Shown: positions 22,301-34,504, counted from the stretch's first letter. The stretch is DNA of 64,000 nucleotides from Anaeramoeba flamelloides (GCA_027625915.1 JANTQA010000063.1:7211501-7275500); one strand, 5' to 3'. Program-made: numbers and translations. The notes: a model not told the origin generated them from the sequence alone.

Positions 22301-23100
22301 TACAAATTATTGGATTTTTTTTTGAGATTTATAATTGTATAATTCTTATAATAAAATCCCTTTAATGAATATTTTCAAGAACTGATAGACCTGAAATTTT
22401 AATTCTGATAATTTGAGTAGTATTAAGAATAATAAAATTAAATATAAACTTTTATCAAAATTGATTCAATATTAATGAATTTCCAAAAAAACAGAGGTGG
22501 GAATATAGTGTATATCCTTTTTTTTTTTTTTTTTTCAATTTATTCTTGAAAAATTGACTTAAGAAAGTAATAAAGATTTAAAAAACAGAATAGTATAAAC
22601 CCAAAATCAAAATTGATATTTGAAAGAAAAAATATTATTAAAGAAATTATCTGGAAAATACTAAATTTGACCAATTAACTAATTGAAATGCGTGTAATTA
22701 TTTATCATTTACTATACCCATAAAAAAAAAAAATCAATAATTTTTAATTCAAATAAATAAATGTATAATATTTTTAAGTGAAAATGCCTATAAAAATATA
22801 TTGGAAATTTTTTAAAATGTATTTGTAGGATTATTATTCAATCAAATGTTTAGAAATAATCAACCCTTTTATTTGAGTTTTTCGATTCAAAAGAACTCAA
22901 ATTTAACTTAATACAAATCAATAGAAAATATTTTTATGGAATAAACAGATAGGTAATTGGAAAAAATACTCTGAAAAATAAAAAACTAAAAAACGAAAAA
23001 ATGATTTTTTTATTTTTTAAAAATCAAATTTAATTCCAATTTGAATTAAATTGAAACTTTTCACTGTTTCAACTTTATTAAAATTTTGGGATTATAGATT

Positions 23101-23126
23101 AATATATATATATATATATATATATC
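23101..23126. repeat. TA microsatellite
   Basis: About 13 TA units followed by imperfect TA-rich sequence. Confidence 0.95.
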
Positions 23127-23427
23127 TAGTATATATAATATTTAATGTAGTATATGTGGCTTTATTATTTAGGTTCAGTGATAAGATCAACAAATAAAAT
23201 TTCATTTTTTGGGTTGGTAATAAAATTTTTTGAAATAACAGTTAAATTTATTAAACCTATCTTCATTAGCAAAAAAAAAATAAAAAAATAGTGATCTGAT
23301 ACCGAACTCATGATAATCTTATTTTTTGTCTAAACAAATTGATTTTGTGTATTTTCCAAAATCTAATGATCTGTTCAACATTATTTCAAACAAATACTCC
23401 TGATCAATTAAAAAAAAAAAGTCATAT

Positions 23428-23630
23428 TACAGTCAATTCCACTTTTAAGACACAAACTTTCAACTAAATTTAAGGCACAAAAAACAATCTCAAATTAAGG
23501 CACAAAATTCAAATTGTAGTAAAATAATTTGTAAAAAAAAAAATTCCAAAAAATGTGCTTTAATTTGAGATTTTTTTGTGCCTTTAATTTTCATTTGAAA
23601 GTTTGTGCCTTAAAAGTTGAACTGACTGTA
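23428..23630. mobile_element. Tc1/mariner-like MITE, 203 bp
   Basis: Ends TACAGTCAATTCCACTTTTA and the complement ...TTGAACTGACTGTA, with TA at each edge. The two arms are complementary for roughly 90 bp each. The motif AAGGCACAAA recurs within the arms. Related copies: 5001-5198 and 28556-28799. Confidence 0.88.
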
Positions 23631-23768
23631 ATGATTTAAAAATTTTGATTAATATAAAAATGTCCAAAAGATCCATTTAAAAAAGATTGATCTGAATTAC
23701 AAACCAAAACAATTTATTACATAATGAAAAGTTAATTGCAAAAGGTTAATAATAAAATAGAATAAATC

Positions 23769-24473
23769 TTAAATTGTGATTTTTTTGAATAATTTGTTTT
23801 GAAATTTCTTGTTGTGCCGTTTAAATTTGAAGTTTTGGAAGAAATTCATTACAATAACAATCCATGTAACCAAAATTTTCAATGTTGCAAATAATTTTTG
23901 AACAAATTTCAAGTTTTTTTGGATAATCTTTTTTTGTGATTTTTCTTCAAAAAAATTTAAAGTTACACTTTTCTTATTAATACCAAAATTATGGTTGTCT
24001 AGGAAATTGATTTTTTTCATAAGGCTTTGAAGGAACAAAAGAAATCTGTCACCTAAGTATAATTTGTATCTTAAAAGTTTTAAAAAATTAATTTCATATT
24101 TATTCAACCTTTCAAGCGGAATGTCATAAAGCGAAGCCCAATCAATGTTTTCCCAAGGCTCGTCCATTAAAAATTTTGTTGAAATAATGATTGATACCAT
24201 TAGATTGATCAGAGACTTTCCCACTTTGACAGGCTTTAATTTAATTTTTTGATCAAGATAATACAAGGCGACAATTAAAATTTGGATTTCAAGATCCTCA
24301 TCATAAATTAATTTCTTGTGTTGCTGGTGTATTTCTTGTGTAATATCTTCCTTGGAAAATTCTGTTCTCTCTTGTGTAACCAAAACTTCTTCGTAATAAT
24401 TAATAAGGTCTTCTCGATCAACATTCTTTAAGTCTTGTAAATCCTTCTCTTGCAAAATTGAATTTTCATACAT
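23769..24473 (-). CDS. Pho80/P-type-like cyclin, 234 aa
   Basis: A single exon. Residues about 60-150 form a cyclin box: LEIQILIVALYYLDQKI (helix 1), a GKSLINLMVSIIISTKFL helix with the conserved Lys (K100), then DEPWENIDWA (D104, N109) and LNKYEINFLKLL with the conserved Glu (E127). The K-F-x-x-D-E...N-x-x-W/Y...L-N-x-x-E-x-x-F-L pattern is typical of Pho80/cyclin P/U proteins, which bind CDKs of the Pho85/CDK5 type (family knowledge). The N-terminal 55 residues are acidic. The tail (about 175-234) is Lys/Phe-rich with a hydrophobic patch (LVTWIVIVMNFF). No partner gene is seen nearby. Only one cyclin fold is present, as usual for this class. Confidence 0.82.
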   Translation of the reverse strand: MYENSILQEKDLQDLKNVDREDLINYYEEVLVTQERTEFSKEDITQEIHQQHKKLIYDEDLEIQILIVALYYLDQKIKLKPVKVGKSLINLMVSIIISTKFLMDEPWENIDWASLYDIPLERLNKYEINFLKLLRYKLYLGDRFLLFLQSLMKKINFLDNHNFGINKKSVTLNFFEEKSQKKIIQKNLKFVQKLFATLKILVTWIVIVMNFFQNFKFKRHNKKFQNKLFKKITI

Positions 24474-25311
24474 CTTGTGAGAAAATCTTTATGTCTGTGA
24501 TTTGAGCAAGTTAAAAATTTGATTGATATTTATTGATTTTGTTGTGTTTTTGAGATTTGAAAATCTGTTTTTGGGGTGGTGTTTTATTTTTTCTTGTAAA
24601 AAAAAATAGGAACGATTTTATGACAAAGAATAAAAAATAAATCCAAGTTTTGATCAATTTTGAACAAGATTGTTTGTAATTGTCTTAATTTTGAAAAGTG
24701 TAGATGATTTACGTGTCGTTGGTTGTGAAATTCCATCTACTTTTCAATTTTTATTTTTTTAATTGCATTTACAATAGTTGTCATTTTTTTTTTACAAATT
24801 GATCAAAAAATTTTTTCCCTTTTATTCTACAACAACCTGTTGAATTCCAAGATTTGAAGAACACTTCAATTTTTAATGTTTAATAATGACTTATTCATAT
24901 CAAGTTTTTAATTACAAAATAAATTATCTGAAATTCAACACTTTTTAATATGAAAGTAACGATCGGGCCTAAAAAAATTTTAAGGGAGCTGATAAAGAGT
25001 AATTTAAGAATATTTTAGATTTTTTATAGAAAAAATTCATGTCTACTTAAAATAGAAAAGTCATCTCTTCATTTTCAATCTAAATATTAACAGTAAATAA
25101 AAAATAAAAAAATTTTGCAAGTTTGACTTCTTTTTGAACTTTTTTTTTTTGCATTCAAAAATCAATCAGCGATATTTCGTAAAAAATAAGATTAGTGAAG
25201 ATTCATGAGATTTTTTGATTTAATAGAATGGTATTTTTCTAAATCAAGTAAATAAAGTGAATTAAAAGAAAGAAAATATAAACTATCAGCAAGAAAAAGA
25301 TTTAATTATTG

Positions 25312-25706
25312 TGGAAAAAAAGTAAAACATGGTTCTTAATTGGGAACATTACTGAAAATAAAAAGTAAGATCAATTAATAAAGAAGAATAAATAAATAAA
25401 GACAAAATGAAGGACTCAACACAATAACATTTTTTTTAATACTATCTTTTGATGTAATGGTTTTTCTTTGATTGATAACAGAATTAAAAATTTTTTCAAA
25501 AAATTGATTATTTTTCGGATCTCCCAAACCATAACAATCAATTTTGATAAAAAAGTAGATTTAAATTGTTTTTGTTGGTTTGATTGTAAATAATATAATG
25601 GATTATTATTAAAAGTTAATTGGTTTCTTGTTTTAATTGATTATACTTTTCATTTTTAGGTTCTATTAATGTTCCCAATGAAAAACTGTGTTTTACTTTT
25701 TTTCCA
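25312..25706. mobile_element. MITE family B, 395 bp
   Basis: Ends TGGAAAAAAAGTAAAACAT and the complement TGTTTTACTTTTTTTCCA. Just inside each end lies TTAATTGGGAACATTACTG or its inverse, the same subterminal block as MITE family A, so families A and B probably share a transposase source. A degenerate relative lies at 37910-38390. Confidence 0.75.
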
Positions 25707-26439
25707 GAATGGTCAATTGGTGAATTGATTTCCGTTTAACAGTCATCTGTATTTTGTAGCCCAAGAAAATGACTATTATTAGTGGTAACAGATTATTGAG
25801 AATTAAAAGAAATTTGAGTCAAAAGATCCTGTGAAAAATTTCAAATTTTGGTTTTTTTTCCAAACAAATGTAAAATAGTCTTTCGGTTTTATAACATCCA
25901 AATTTAAAAATTTACTTGGAGAGGTTCAAAAAGAATAATTCCCATAAAACCAAAGCCAATTAGTTTTTTTTAAAAGTATGTTAGAGTTTAGTGTGAGAGT
26001 ATAACTATACTTGTGAATGATATATGTAACATTAAAAACAAATAAAAATAAAAAAAATTATTTTTCAATTCCACTACATAATAAATAAAAAATTTTTTCA
26101 AAAAAAATATAAACAATTTTTAATTTTTCACCGTTTTAATAACTTCACTTATAATAAACACTATTAATTAATAAAAATTCCTGGTTCAAAGATTATTTTT
26201 CAAGGTATTTAACAATTTAAGTTGAACAATCTAATTTTCAAGGATCTATTACAATTTTTTTCAAATTTAAGAGTAAATAATTTGAAAAATTTTTTTCTTC
26301 AACATTAAGTGGTCGTATAATAAAATTTTAGAATAATTTTAAAATTTAATATACATGTTTCAAATTGAAAATCAATTATTTGGACCATTAAAGAATAATT
26401 GATTAATTTAAAGGGAAAAAAACTTTTTGTTTGATTTTT

Positions 26440-27030
26440 AGTTAGGTTATTTCAGTTAGCTTTTTTTTTATTTTTGATAAACGAAAAGAAAATTTAAAAA
26501 TTTTCGTTAGGTTTTTATGAGTTTTCTGTTTTCTGTAAAATCAATAGATCTTACCGAGAAAACCGAAAAACTCAAGAAAAGCTATGTACTTTATGGAACT
26601 TATATTAGGTTTTGCAGAAAATGAAAGAATAGGATAAAATAAATGATTAGTTTCAATTTTTGTACATCCTGGAAACCTAGTCACTTGGCGGACTCGATAG
26701 AATTTCAAAGAATTTAGCAAAATAACCTTGGCACTTAGCTACACTTGATGCACCTTTGTTAGATTTACCAGTTGTTTTTGAAATAAACCGAAAATTTAAT
26801 AAATTTTCTGTTTATTTCAAAAATAAATATGGACTGTAGTTAGCTTTTCCAGAATTTAAAATAATTGAGTAAAACAAATGATTTTCTTCAATTCTTTTGA
26901 ATCCTGGAAAACTAGGTGCTTGATTGGCACTTTTTGTTTGGTTTTTCAATCTTTAAAAGAATAGATTATATATATATATATATAATTCATATGATTTTGC
27001 CCTATTCTTTGAAATCATGGAAAACTTGTC
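26440..27030. repeat. Hairpin-unit cluster
   Basis: Several units: 26615-26680, 26840-26910 and 26930-27025 are of the TTTTCCAGAATTTAAAA type; 26770-26825 has AAACCGAAAATTTAATAAAT arms. CTTGGCACTTAGCTACACTT-like spacers sit between them, plus a TA run at about 26968-26985. No LINE protein sequence was identified beside it. Confidence 0.6.
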
Positions 27031-27582
27031 AAGAGAATATTCATCTTGATGATTTTTTTTTTTTTTCTATTTCAGTTTTATTCGATGAAACAGCATTTCC
27101 AAAACTAAACTTCAATTCAAAATTTTTAAAACACCTAAATTTAATTTTTGAAAAAAAAAAATCTTTTTAATTCAATTCTCAAAGAAATACCAAATTAGAA
27201 TCATACACTAATTGAAATTTTACTAATTTTTTATAAATTACAATACTCATAAAACAAAAAATAAATTATTATCAGTACTAATAAATTAAGAGTGTGTTAA
27301 AAATTTTGGAGAGAGCAAAACAAAATCTGCATTGCTAAATTTGTTTAAATTCTATTAGGAATATTGATCAATCAAATGGTTAGATACTACCAACTAATTT
27401 TATTTGAGGTGTTCTTCTATTTTGAACAACTCATCATTTGCTTAATATCAACTGTTTGAAAAATTTTCCAAAAGATCCAATACCAAATAAAAAAGGAAAT
27501 GAAATAAAATAAGAAAAAAAAAAACAAAAAAAGGTCTTGGTTTTAATAATAATATTCCCTTAAATTGTTAATTGACAACAGA

Positions 27583-28353
27583 CTATTTGAAAATATTTCT
27601 TGTATTTTGACTTGTTTGCTTTTTAGTAACCATTTTGGAAAAGAAAGAATAAATAAAGATAACAATTGAAGCAGGTGACATTAATGTACCAAAAGTTGTG
27701 ATAACCTTTTCTGCTTGTTTTGTTTTGGTTGATTGTGGGTTTGGGTCACGCATAAGTTGATCGAAAGATCTTCTATTGGTTCGTCTCCTAAGCCCTGATT
27801 GATTGGAAATGTTTCCACGCGATTCTTGGAAATTGCTTCTTACGAGAGTGTTTGTTTTCGAAGTTCCAAACTCTGCAACTTGGTCGATGCTTGTAGCAAG
27901 ATCGTTCAACACTTCCGAGTCAAGTGTAATTGAGAGAAGAATTGGGACAGTTAGTCCACACAAAAAGAATAAACTCAGCAAGTTGATCAGCATATACTGA
28001 TCGTTTAATAAGACAAAAACAAACCAACACACAAAGCTGGTAACAGTGGCAAGCAAACTTAACAAAAATTCTGGTGAAATAAACCGTAAAACATCTTCTT
28101 TGCGTAATAAAAAGAGATAGACTAAATGTGTGCATATGGCCGGGATCATAATTAAATACATTTGCTCGAAAATTAATAAGAAGGTAGCAATTGTGATGAC
28201 GATGCCAATAACGATCTTGATAATTTTGCGGAAAAGTGGGCGATAGTCAAGCACAACCTCAGACAAATAATAAATCCCAGACAAAGACGAGGACAAAAAG
28301 ACTAAAAAGATTATTGTGATAGCAAAAACAATTTCAACAACAAAAAACCACAT
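27583..28353 (-). CDS. TEX261/Erv26-family ER-Golgi cargo adaptor, 256 aa
   Basis: A single exon. The N-terminus starts MWFFVVEIVF and contains GIYYLSEVVLDYRPLFRKII, matching the TEX261/SVP26 signature GLYYLAE-x2-E-Y. This is followed by LLIFEQMYLIMI and THLVYLFLL, again the family's order. Four to five membrane segments are visible at about residues 1-27, 43-66, 68-88, 98-118 and 120-143. The C-terminal part (about 150-256) is cytosol-like, with a Ser/Arg-rich stretch (GLRRRTNRRSFDQLM) and a further hydrophobic patch (IVIFIYSFF). Family members sit in early Golgi/COPII vesicles and help export selected membrane enzymes. The tail is longer than in human TEX261 (196 aa). The antisense frame 27803-28000 is a shadow. 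Confidence 0.85.
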   Translation of the reverse strand: MWFFVVEIVFAITIIFLVFLSSSLSGIYYLSEVVLDYRPLFRKIIKIVIGIVITIATFLLIFEQMYLIMIPAICTHLVYLFLLRKEDVLRFISPEFLLSLLATVTSFVCWFVFVLLNDQYMLINLLSLFFLCGLTVPILLSITLDSEVLNDLATSIDQVAEFGTSKTNTLVRSNFQESRGNISNQSGLRRRTNRRSFDQLMRDPNPQSTKTKQAEKVITTFGTLMSPASIVIFIYSFFSKMVTKKQTSQNTRNIFK

Positions 28354-28555
28354 TTTCGAATAGAAGATTAGCTGAAGGAAAAAATGAAAAAGTTTTCAAG
28401 CAAAAAAAAATAAAAAATGATTTTAAATTTTTAATCCTTAAGGGATTAGCCTCTACCAAGTAAGAAAATAAAATAAAAGTATGTTGTTATTGGACCTAGC
28501 CACATTAGAGTTCCGGGGTTTAAATGTCTCTAAAAAAATCGATTAAGAAAAATAG

Positions 28556-28799
28556 TACAGTCAGTTCCACTATAAAGCAAATTACCTAATCTAATTCAAA
28601 ATATTACTCGTAAAGGTTTCAAATTTTAAAAGTTCTACTGCTGAGCGTTAGTATCCTCCCGAGGCAAGTATTATCCAGTTAAAGGTAAAAGTATAAATAT
28701 ACTTGAAAATCATCCGGAGGGAAATTTCAGGTAAAGGTAAACAAAATTCGATTACAAATAAAATGTTTGTTTCAAGAATAAAGAAAAGTATTGACTGTA
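28556..28799. mobile_element. Tc1/mariner-like MITE, 244 bp
   Basis: Ends TACAGTCAGTTCCACTATAA and ...TTGACTGTA, edged by TA. The interior is less AT-rich than its surroundings (CTCCCGAGGCAAG, CATCCGGAGGGAAA, which face each other as an inverted pair). Related to 23428-23630 at the ends only. Confidence 0.65.
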
Positions 28800-28896
28800 A
28801 CCAATATAATTAACAACCTACTACTTGCCATAAATTAATTCAGATGTATAACATCTATTTTTAAAATAAATGATATACAGAAAAAAACGGAATCAT

Positions 28897-30150
28897 TAGA
28901 GGTTTTGATGATAACATATATTATCATGATATTAACAATAAAATCGCAATAGTATTAAAAAAATCGCGATTAGTCCAACTTTATAGCTAAAAATCATAAA
29001 ATCATGATATTCCACCTTATTTTAAAAAAATAATAATGGTGAAAAAATGAAAAATGATTTTTTTGAAATCATCTTAAAAAAAATCTCTTGACTTTTACAA
29101 AGCCTTGAGACTTTTACAACACTTCCCCCCTTTAATAATGTTAGAAAGTGTTTTGAAGGGTTCTGAACTGTCTTCAAGTGTTTGAAAGTTTTGAAAGACA
29201 GAAAACTTTTATTAAGGGAATGAGTTTGGTTTGTTGTGGAAACATAACAGTTATTCTTTTCATTTTTTTTTAAAACAAAATATAAAATCTCAAACAAACT
29301 TTATGATCAAACTAAATATTACCCATTTCAACAATGTACATTTGAATATAAAATATATGTGTTTTCTTAAAATGGAGTTGTTACCTTCACAATTTTAAAT
29401 AGCCAAAAAAGAATAAAGAATAATTTTCCTTCTTATTGGTGATCGATCAAACAAAAACCTCTAAGTTCTAATTGTGTTTTATGCCCAATACAAAGATATG
29501 AGAAGAAAAAGAAGAAGAAGAACAAGAAGACAAGAATTGTATAAAAAATCTTAATAATTGGTGATCATCTTTGTGAGGATGTTATGAAATCTTTTGAAGA
29601 GTTATCCGACCCCTTTTAGCTTTCCGAGAAAAAATGAAAATATTGGAACCCAAGAAAACATTCTTTAAAGAACAGATAAAGGGTTGGTTGTTTTAGAAGC
29701 TAATTATTCAAAGCAATTTCCAACACCACGATTAACTGAATAAATATTTATTTCTCTTTAGTTCTTATTGTTGTTGATCTATAAGGATCGATCGGTTTGA
29801 AAACCAAACAAAATGAAAACACAATAAAACTCTTTGATCTGATCCTTGATTGGATCAAGTATCTTTTTTGTTGTTTTTTCAAAGAATGACTTTTTGTCAC
29901 CCATTCTTGTGTTTTGATCAAAAAAAATTTTTTTGTAAAAATATTTCTCAATTAGCCCAAAAACCCATCAACTATTATATCGCGATTACTTTTTAATCGC
30001 GATCTTTGGGCATTTATCACGATTTTTTAATAAATATCGCGATTTTATAGAATATCGCGATTTTCTGATATATTGCGATTTGATAGAAATTATCACGATT
30101 TTTGTAACTTTATCGTGAATTATTGCATTTTATCATCAAAAACTCTCTTA
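28897..30150. mobile_element. TIR element with ATCGCGAT site array, 1.25 kb
   Basis: The left end reads TTAGAGGTTTTGATGATAA and the right end TTATCATCAAAAACTCTCTTA, which are inverted. Close to the right end (29975-30120) there are eight variants of ATCGCGATTT (CGCG, CACG, TGCG), spaced about 17-24 bp apart; a few more occur inside the left end (28945-29010). No transposase was recognised, and the frames 29022-29297 and 29748-29951 have no motif. A further end with TTAGAGGATTTGATGATA lies at 38902. Confidence 0.7.
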
Positions 30151-30269
30151 TGTGAGTTTATTACCGATTGTATTTGTCAAAATATTTCAAATTTAGGATT
30201 GGTAAGAACTGTGATAGTCAATGATTTTTTTAATTTTCCTAATCACAAAAAAATTAAAAATAGATAAGA

Positions 30270-32400
30270 TTTGATATATTATTATTATTATTTTTTATGA
30301 AGTGTTAATTATACTCTAGTTACCATTAGACTTAAGTTTCCCTGGATAAATTTAAGCATAAAATCATCAATTTATTTGGTTATTAATTAATGAAAATTAT
30401 TTCAAAGTATCATAGTTTTAAAATTAATTCACAAAGATTTATTTCTTCTAATTAGTTTTGAAGTATTTTTATATATTTTTCATTGGAAGGAAATACTCAT
30501 AAAAAGTATTCAATATTTTTATAAAATTTCCAATTGTTCATATTTTAATCATTAAGTCCAAAATTTATTTGTAGTTGTTATTGATAACATAATAATATCT
30601 ATTTAAGTAGTTAGGAAATATTATGAATTTTAGGATTGTTGAAGTTGAAGGTTAACTTAAATATTTTTGTGTTTTATTTATTTTTTTTTGGATTTTTAAT
30701 TATTATAAAATATTTTTGAGGGTCCCGTCAAATGACAAAGAATACTGTAGTGTGCCTAGGTTTTCTAGAGTTCAATTAAGTAGAACCAAAGATTTTAATA
30801 TATTATTTAAAATTTTGGAAAAGATAAACACTTTCCCTTGGATTTTTTGTTGTCAAAATACAATTCATAACTTTTCAATAAAAACAGAAAATCCAAGAAA
30901 AGTTAAAGGCATTTTATTTTAATTTTAAAAATAAAAAGAAAAAGAAAAAATCTTAAATTTTCTATCATTTTTCAAAATTAAGAAAAAACCAACTAAAAGT
31001 GTCGTAAATTGCTGTAGAGTGCCTATGTTTTCCATAATTCAAAAGAATAGAGTAAAATCAAAGATTTAACTCAATTATTTTAAATTCTGGAAAAGCTAAC
31101 GACATTTTTTTTTAATTTCAGAAATAAAAAGAAAATTTCTTTAATTTTCTTTTTATTTCTTAAATTAAAAAAAAAAAAAACGACACTCACAACTTTTAGA
31201 ATCCAGGAACCCATATTAAAAGTATGTATACATATATTCCTATTTTAGTTCAATTAAAACTTTTTAATTCCAATAGATTTTATTATTTATACGTTGGTTA
31301 TTATTTATTAGTTTTTTGAAATAAAAAAGAGATATAAATTTTTTAATTTCTTTTTAAATTTAAATTTCTCAATAAATTTAGAAATTGCTATATTTTCAAT
31401 TTTAAATTCTGTTTTTTAAATAAGAATCTGAATATTTTTGTTTATTTTACATATACTGGCAAATGAATTAATACAATTAAACATATAATTGATTGTTTTT
31501 ATTTCATAAGTATATATTTTAAAATCCAAATGTAAATTGACTGATTTAAAGATTTAAATAATCTTGTTTTTAAACTACTGTTCACCAGAATTTTTATTGG
31601 ATAATCGTTTTTAGTTGTTTTGTGTTTCCTTTTCCCATTTTTTTAAATTATAAACTCTATGTGAAATTGTATCTAAAAAAATACCCAAATATTTAATTTT
31701 TTTTAAAAATCTGTCAAAATGGCTGTTTTATCTTTATACATTTTTCATACGAATTTAATAATAATTTTATATACACTAGTACAAATATGAATTTTGTAAA
31801 AAATAGAGTTTTGACAATTTTCGAGATAAATAAAAAGTTCCATTCATTTATCCAAATTTTGGCAAGGATTAAATATATTAACTGATTATTTTAATTAACT
31901 AACAATATTATAATTCAAATAATCATTTAGTAAACAAAAAATCTTTTAATTTCCAAAAAAAAAAAAAAAAAAAAATCATCTTTAAAACAAATATTTGCTG
32001 TTTACCAAACTATTTTATATCGAAAATCAATTCTACTCAAAAATTAAAAAGATCATTTCGTTTACTATAACCAAAATTTTAATAAATGCATGAAATTCTT
32101 TATTTATCTCTTCAATCGTAAAAACTCTATTTTTTACAAACTTTTAAAATAAAACTTGTGTATTGAATTTAATTTTTGATTTAATTTTTTTTTTATAAAG
32201 TAAAATTAACTCATCTACAAACAGTTGACAATCATATTTGAATTGTATTATTTTTAATAAGATAAAATGTTAAATTTTAGCAAATAAAATAGGTAATAAT
32301 GGTTCCAAAATTTGTAATATATTAATATTACTTTCAAAACCAAATAATTGTTTTTTTTTCTTAAAATATTTTATTTTAAACCCAGAGACCATAAAATGTA
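30270..32400 (-). mobile_element. Decayed LINE copy, interrupted by a MITE
   Basis: Minus strand. Around 32190-32300 there is a remnant of the RT catalytic region (CQLFVDELILLYK where FADD/YADD is expected), preceded by a PLLPILF-like block. The segment 30360-30830 aligns with the LINE fragment at 17930-18690 (LKFRIF-NYL block). The 3' side ends in a TTATTATTATTATTTTTTATG stretch near 30280, which is an AAT tail on the minus strand. A MITE (31772-32162) sits inside it, and 30830-31200 carries extra hairpin units lacking in the 17930 copy. Heavily mutated. Confidence 0.6.
31772..32162. mobile_element. MITE family C, copy 1 (nested in LINE)
   Basis: Long inverted arms: TACACTAGTACAAATATG... 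AAATAGAGTTTTGACAATTT and the complement ending AAACTTGTGTA. The second copy is at 62865-63244. TA at both edges. Being inside LINE sequence, it arrived after the LINE. Confidence 0.78.
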
Positions 32401-32408
32401 ATTAAACT

Positions 32409-33640
32409 TTAGGAAGTAGCTACATTTTACCATTTTTTTAAAAATTTTTAGTGAAAATCTCAGTTGGGAAAGATTTTTTGAATGATATTGGGATTAGTGA
32501 AAAAATGAAAAAAAAAATATCATACACTGCTCTGTTTGTGAAAAGAACCAAAATAATTCAGATTTGAATCTCTAATTTTCAATTGTTTTCAATATTTTTT
32601 TTGATTCAATTTTGTTTTTATTAAATTATGTTTTGATGAAGAAGTGTGTACTAGGAATAATTGAATATAATCATTGAGCACATCATAAAGTTATAGACTG
32701 GATAATGTGTTTATTTTAAACAAATATTTTTGTTCATAATTACCAAATAATAAAAATAAAATTATTGAACAAATTTATTGAAAGAAAAGAAAAAAAACAT
32801 ATAATTCAACAAGTTTATTTTCGAAGATTTAGATTCGTTATCTCTTAATTTTGGATGAACCCAATAAAAATTATTTGTTGAATTTCTTCCTCCAATACAA
32901 TTTATTATAATTTTCCAAAAATATTTTTATACAAATTTATTTTCAAAATTCTTTTTTTGTAAATATTTTTATCAAAAATAAGCCAAAACAGAGCACACTG
33001 TTTCAAAGATTAAAGTAAAGGTGTTGGATTCTTGAAATCAAAAAAACATTTACAAAAAAATTAATTCTATAGAAAAAGAAAAATGGAGAAAAAAAATAAA
33101 GTTAAGATCAAAAATTAATTTTGATTTTAGATGGTTGAGAAATAAACTGTTACAAAACCCAAAAAAAAAAAAAAAAAAAAAGGTCCAATAAATCTCTCTT
33201 CATGAAGATATATTTAAAAAATCGCTAAATTATGGAAATCAAATCTAAATTAGATGAATTAATGGAAAATTGGAATTATATTTTATTTTGGACATTCTTA
33301 AAAATTATAATTAATTTATTTTTTTTTAAATGGAGAATACAAATCTCCCTCCCCCCTGAACAAGTTAAAATAGATTTTGGGAAAAGAAAAAGTAATTGTA
33401 TCAAATTTTACAGATAAAACCCAAAAATAATAATTTTTTTAAAAAATATTCTTGATCTTTTTAATATTATTTTGATTTCCATTTTTTGATTGGTTCAAAA
33501 CAACATTAATCTAGGCTATATCAAACTCATTTATTTATTAAAATATCAATATATTTACTAAAAGAAATGTTTTGAATAATTATATTTCTAAGAAACTGAA
33601 AAACGCAAAATTAGTAAAATGTACTTGAACACTTGAAAAA
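32409..33640. mobile_element. Second, degenerate copy of the 1.2-kb TIR element
   Basis: The left end reads TAGGAAGTAGCTACATTTTACCA and the first ~170 bp align with the complement of the right end of 12792-14011 (for example TTTGTGAAAAG...CAAA(A/G)TAATTCAGA). A weak partner end, AGTAAAATGTACTTGAAC, lies at 33614-33632, giving nearly the same length. The frame 33232-33417 inside it has no recognisable motif. Confidence 0.5.
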
Positions 33641-33839
33641 ATTTTTTGAAAAATTATTAAGGAATAATCAAAAGAAGATAAAATTCAAAATTTTTACATA
33701 TAAAAAATCAAGTAATTATCATAATAAATGTCAAATAATAATTGACCAAGGGAATAATTATAATAGAATACATTTTAATTATCTTTTTCTCTTTTTTCTT
33801 TTGAAGTATTAAGTTTTTAGTTATTTTTTAGATTTTTAC

Positions 33840-34123
33840 ATTTCCCAAAGGCTGAAAATTCATAGATTCGGAATATTTAACCAATATCCCGATTAGAACT
33901 GGTTATTTGTTACTTGATATTTTTTATATTTATCTATAAAATGGGATTTTAATCTTAAACACGAAACCTGAAAATTTCATTTCTTTAGATAGATCAAAAT
34001 ATTAGTAAAAATAATAAATTAATTTCCATTTTCAAGATAAAGATATTAATTATTGAGTAACTATTAACCGACCTAATTGGGATATTGATTAAATATTCTA
34101 AACCTATGAATTTTCAGCCTTTG
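33840..34123. mobile_element. Short TIR element G
   Basis: Arms of about 90 bp: CCAAAGGCTGAAAATTCATA ... ATTTAACCAATATCCC, and the complement GGGATATTGATTAAATATTC ... TGAATTTTCAGCCTTTGG. A second, same-direction partial copy with its left flank (CTTTTTCTCTTTTTTCTTTT) lies at 34505-34735. Confidence 0.7.
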
Positions 34124-34504
34124 GTCAATGCCAAAATAACAAATCCCGAATCTGAAAAAATAATCGAGACGAGACTGAATAACTAAAATCTAATATGATA
34201 ATAAATTTTAAAATCAGAACCATTTGTTATCAATTAAAAGTCTACCAAGGAATTTTAATTTCAGGAAAGATTGTTTTGATAATTGTGAATCATTTTTAAA
34301 TTAATGAACAAGATTAACTAAAAAAAATTCACAAAGTTAACCATATAAATACAAAATTATGCTAAAATTATTAAAAAAAAGATCTAAAGATAATAAAACC
34401 ATTATTTCAAGAATGTAAAAACAAAAAATTTTTCATAAAAGATGTTTTAATACCAATTTCACATTTGTCTAAGTTGTAATTACAATAAATTAGAATTTGT
34501 TAGC

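Larger units (their letters stand above)
19490..23427. other. Intergenic DNA with repeats between the BRE1-like gene and the cyclin
   Basis: Contains a hairpin unit (19785-19855), a possible coding relic (20440-20575), a family-D-like left end (20648: CTAAACTCTTTTTCAGTCAAA), a CA/TA microsatellite (21371-21404), a dispersed repeat (21840-22300) and a TA microsatellite (23101-23126). I see nothing else. Confidence 0.6.
24474..27582. other. Intergenic DNA between the cyclin and the TEX261-like gene
   Basis: Holds a MITE (25312-25706) and a stretch of hairpin units (26440-27030). The remainder (24474-25311, 25707-26439) is AT-rich with nothing recognised. The frame at 26916-27170 runs through hairpin and TA-repeat sequence and is not accepted. 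Confidence 0.55.

Noticed and set aside
26916-27170. 84-aa frame ending VLFDETAFPKLNF
   Set aside because: The first half runs through hairpin and TA repeat. The second half faintly recalls a motif seen in Ty1/copia polyproteins but is too short to name an element.
33232-33417. 61-aa frame starting MEIKSKLDELMENW
   Set aside because: Inside the degenerate TIR copy at 32409-33640, no motif, hydrophobic Ile/Leu/Phe run; not supported.
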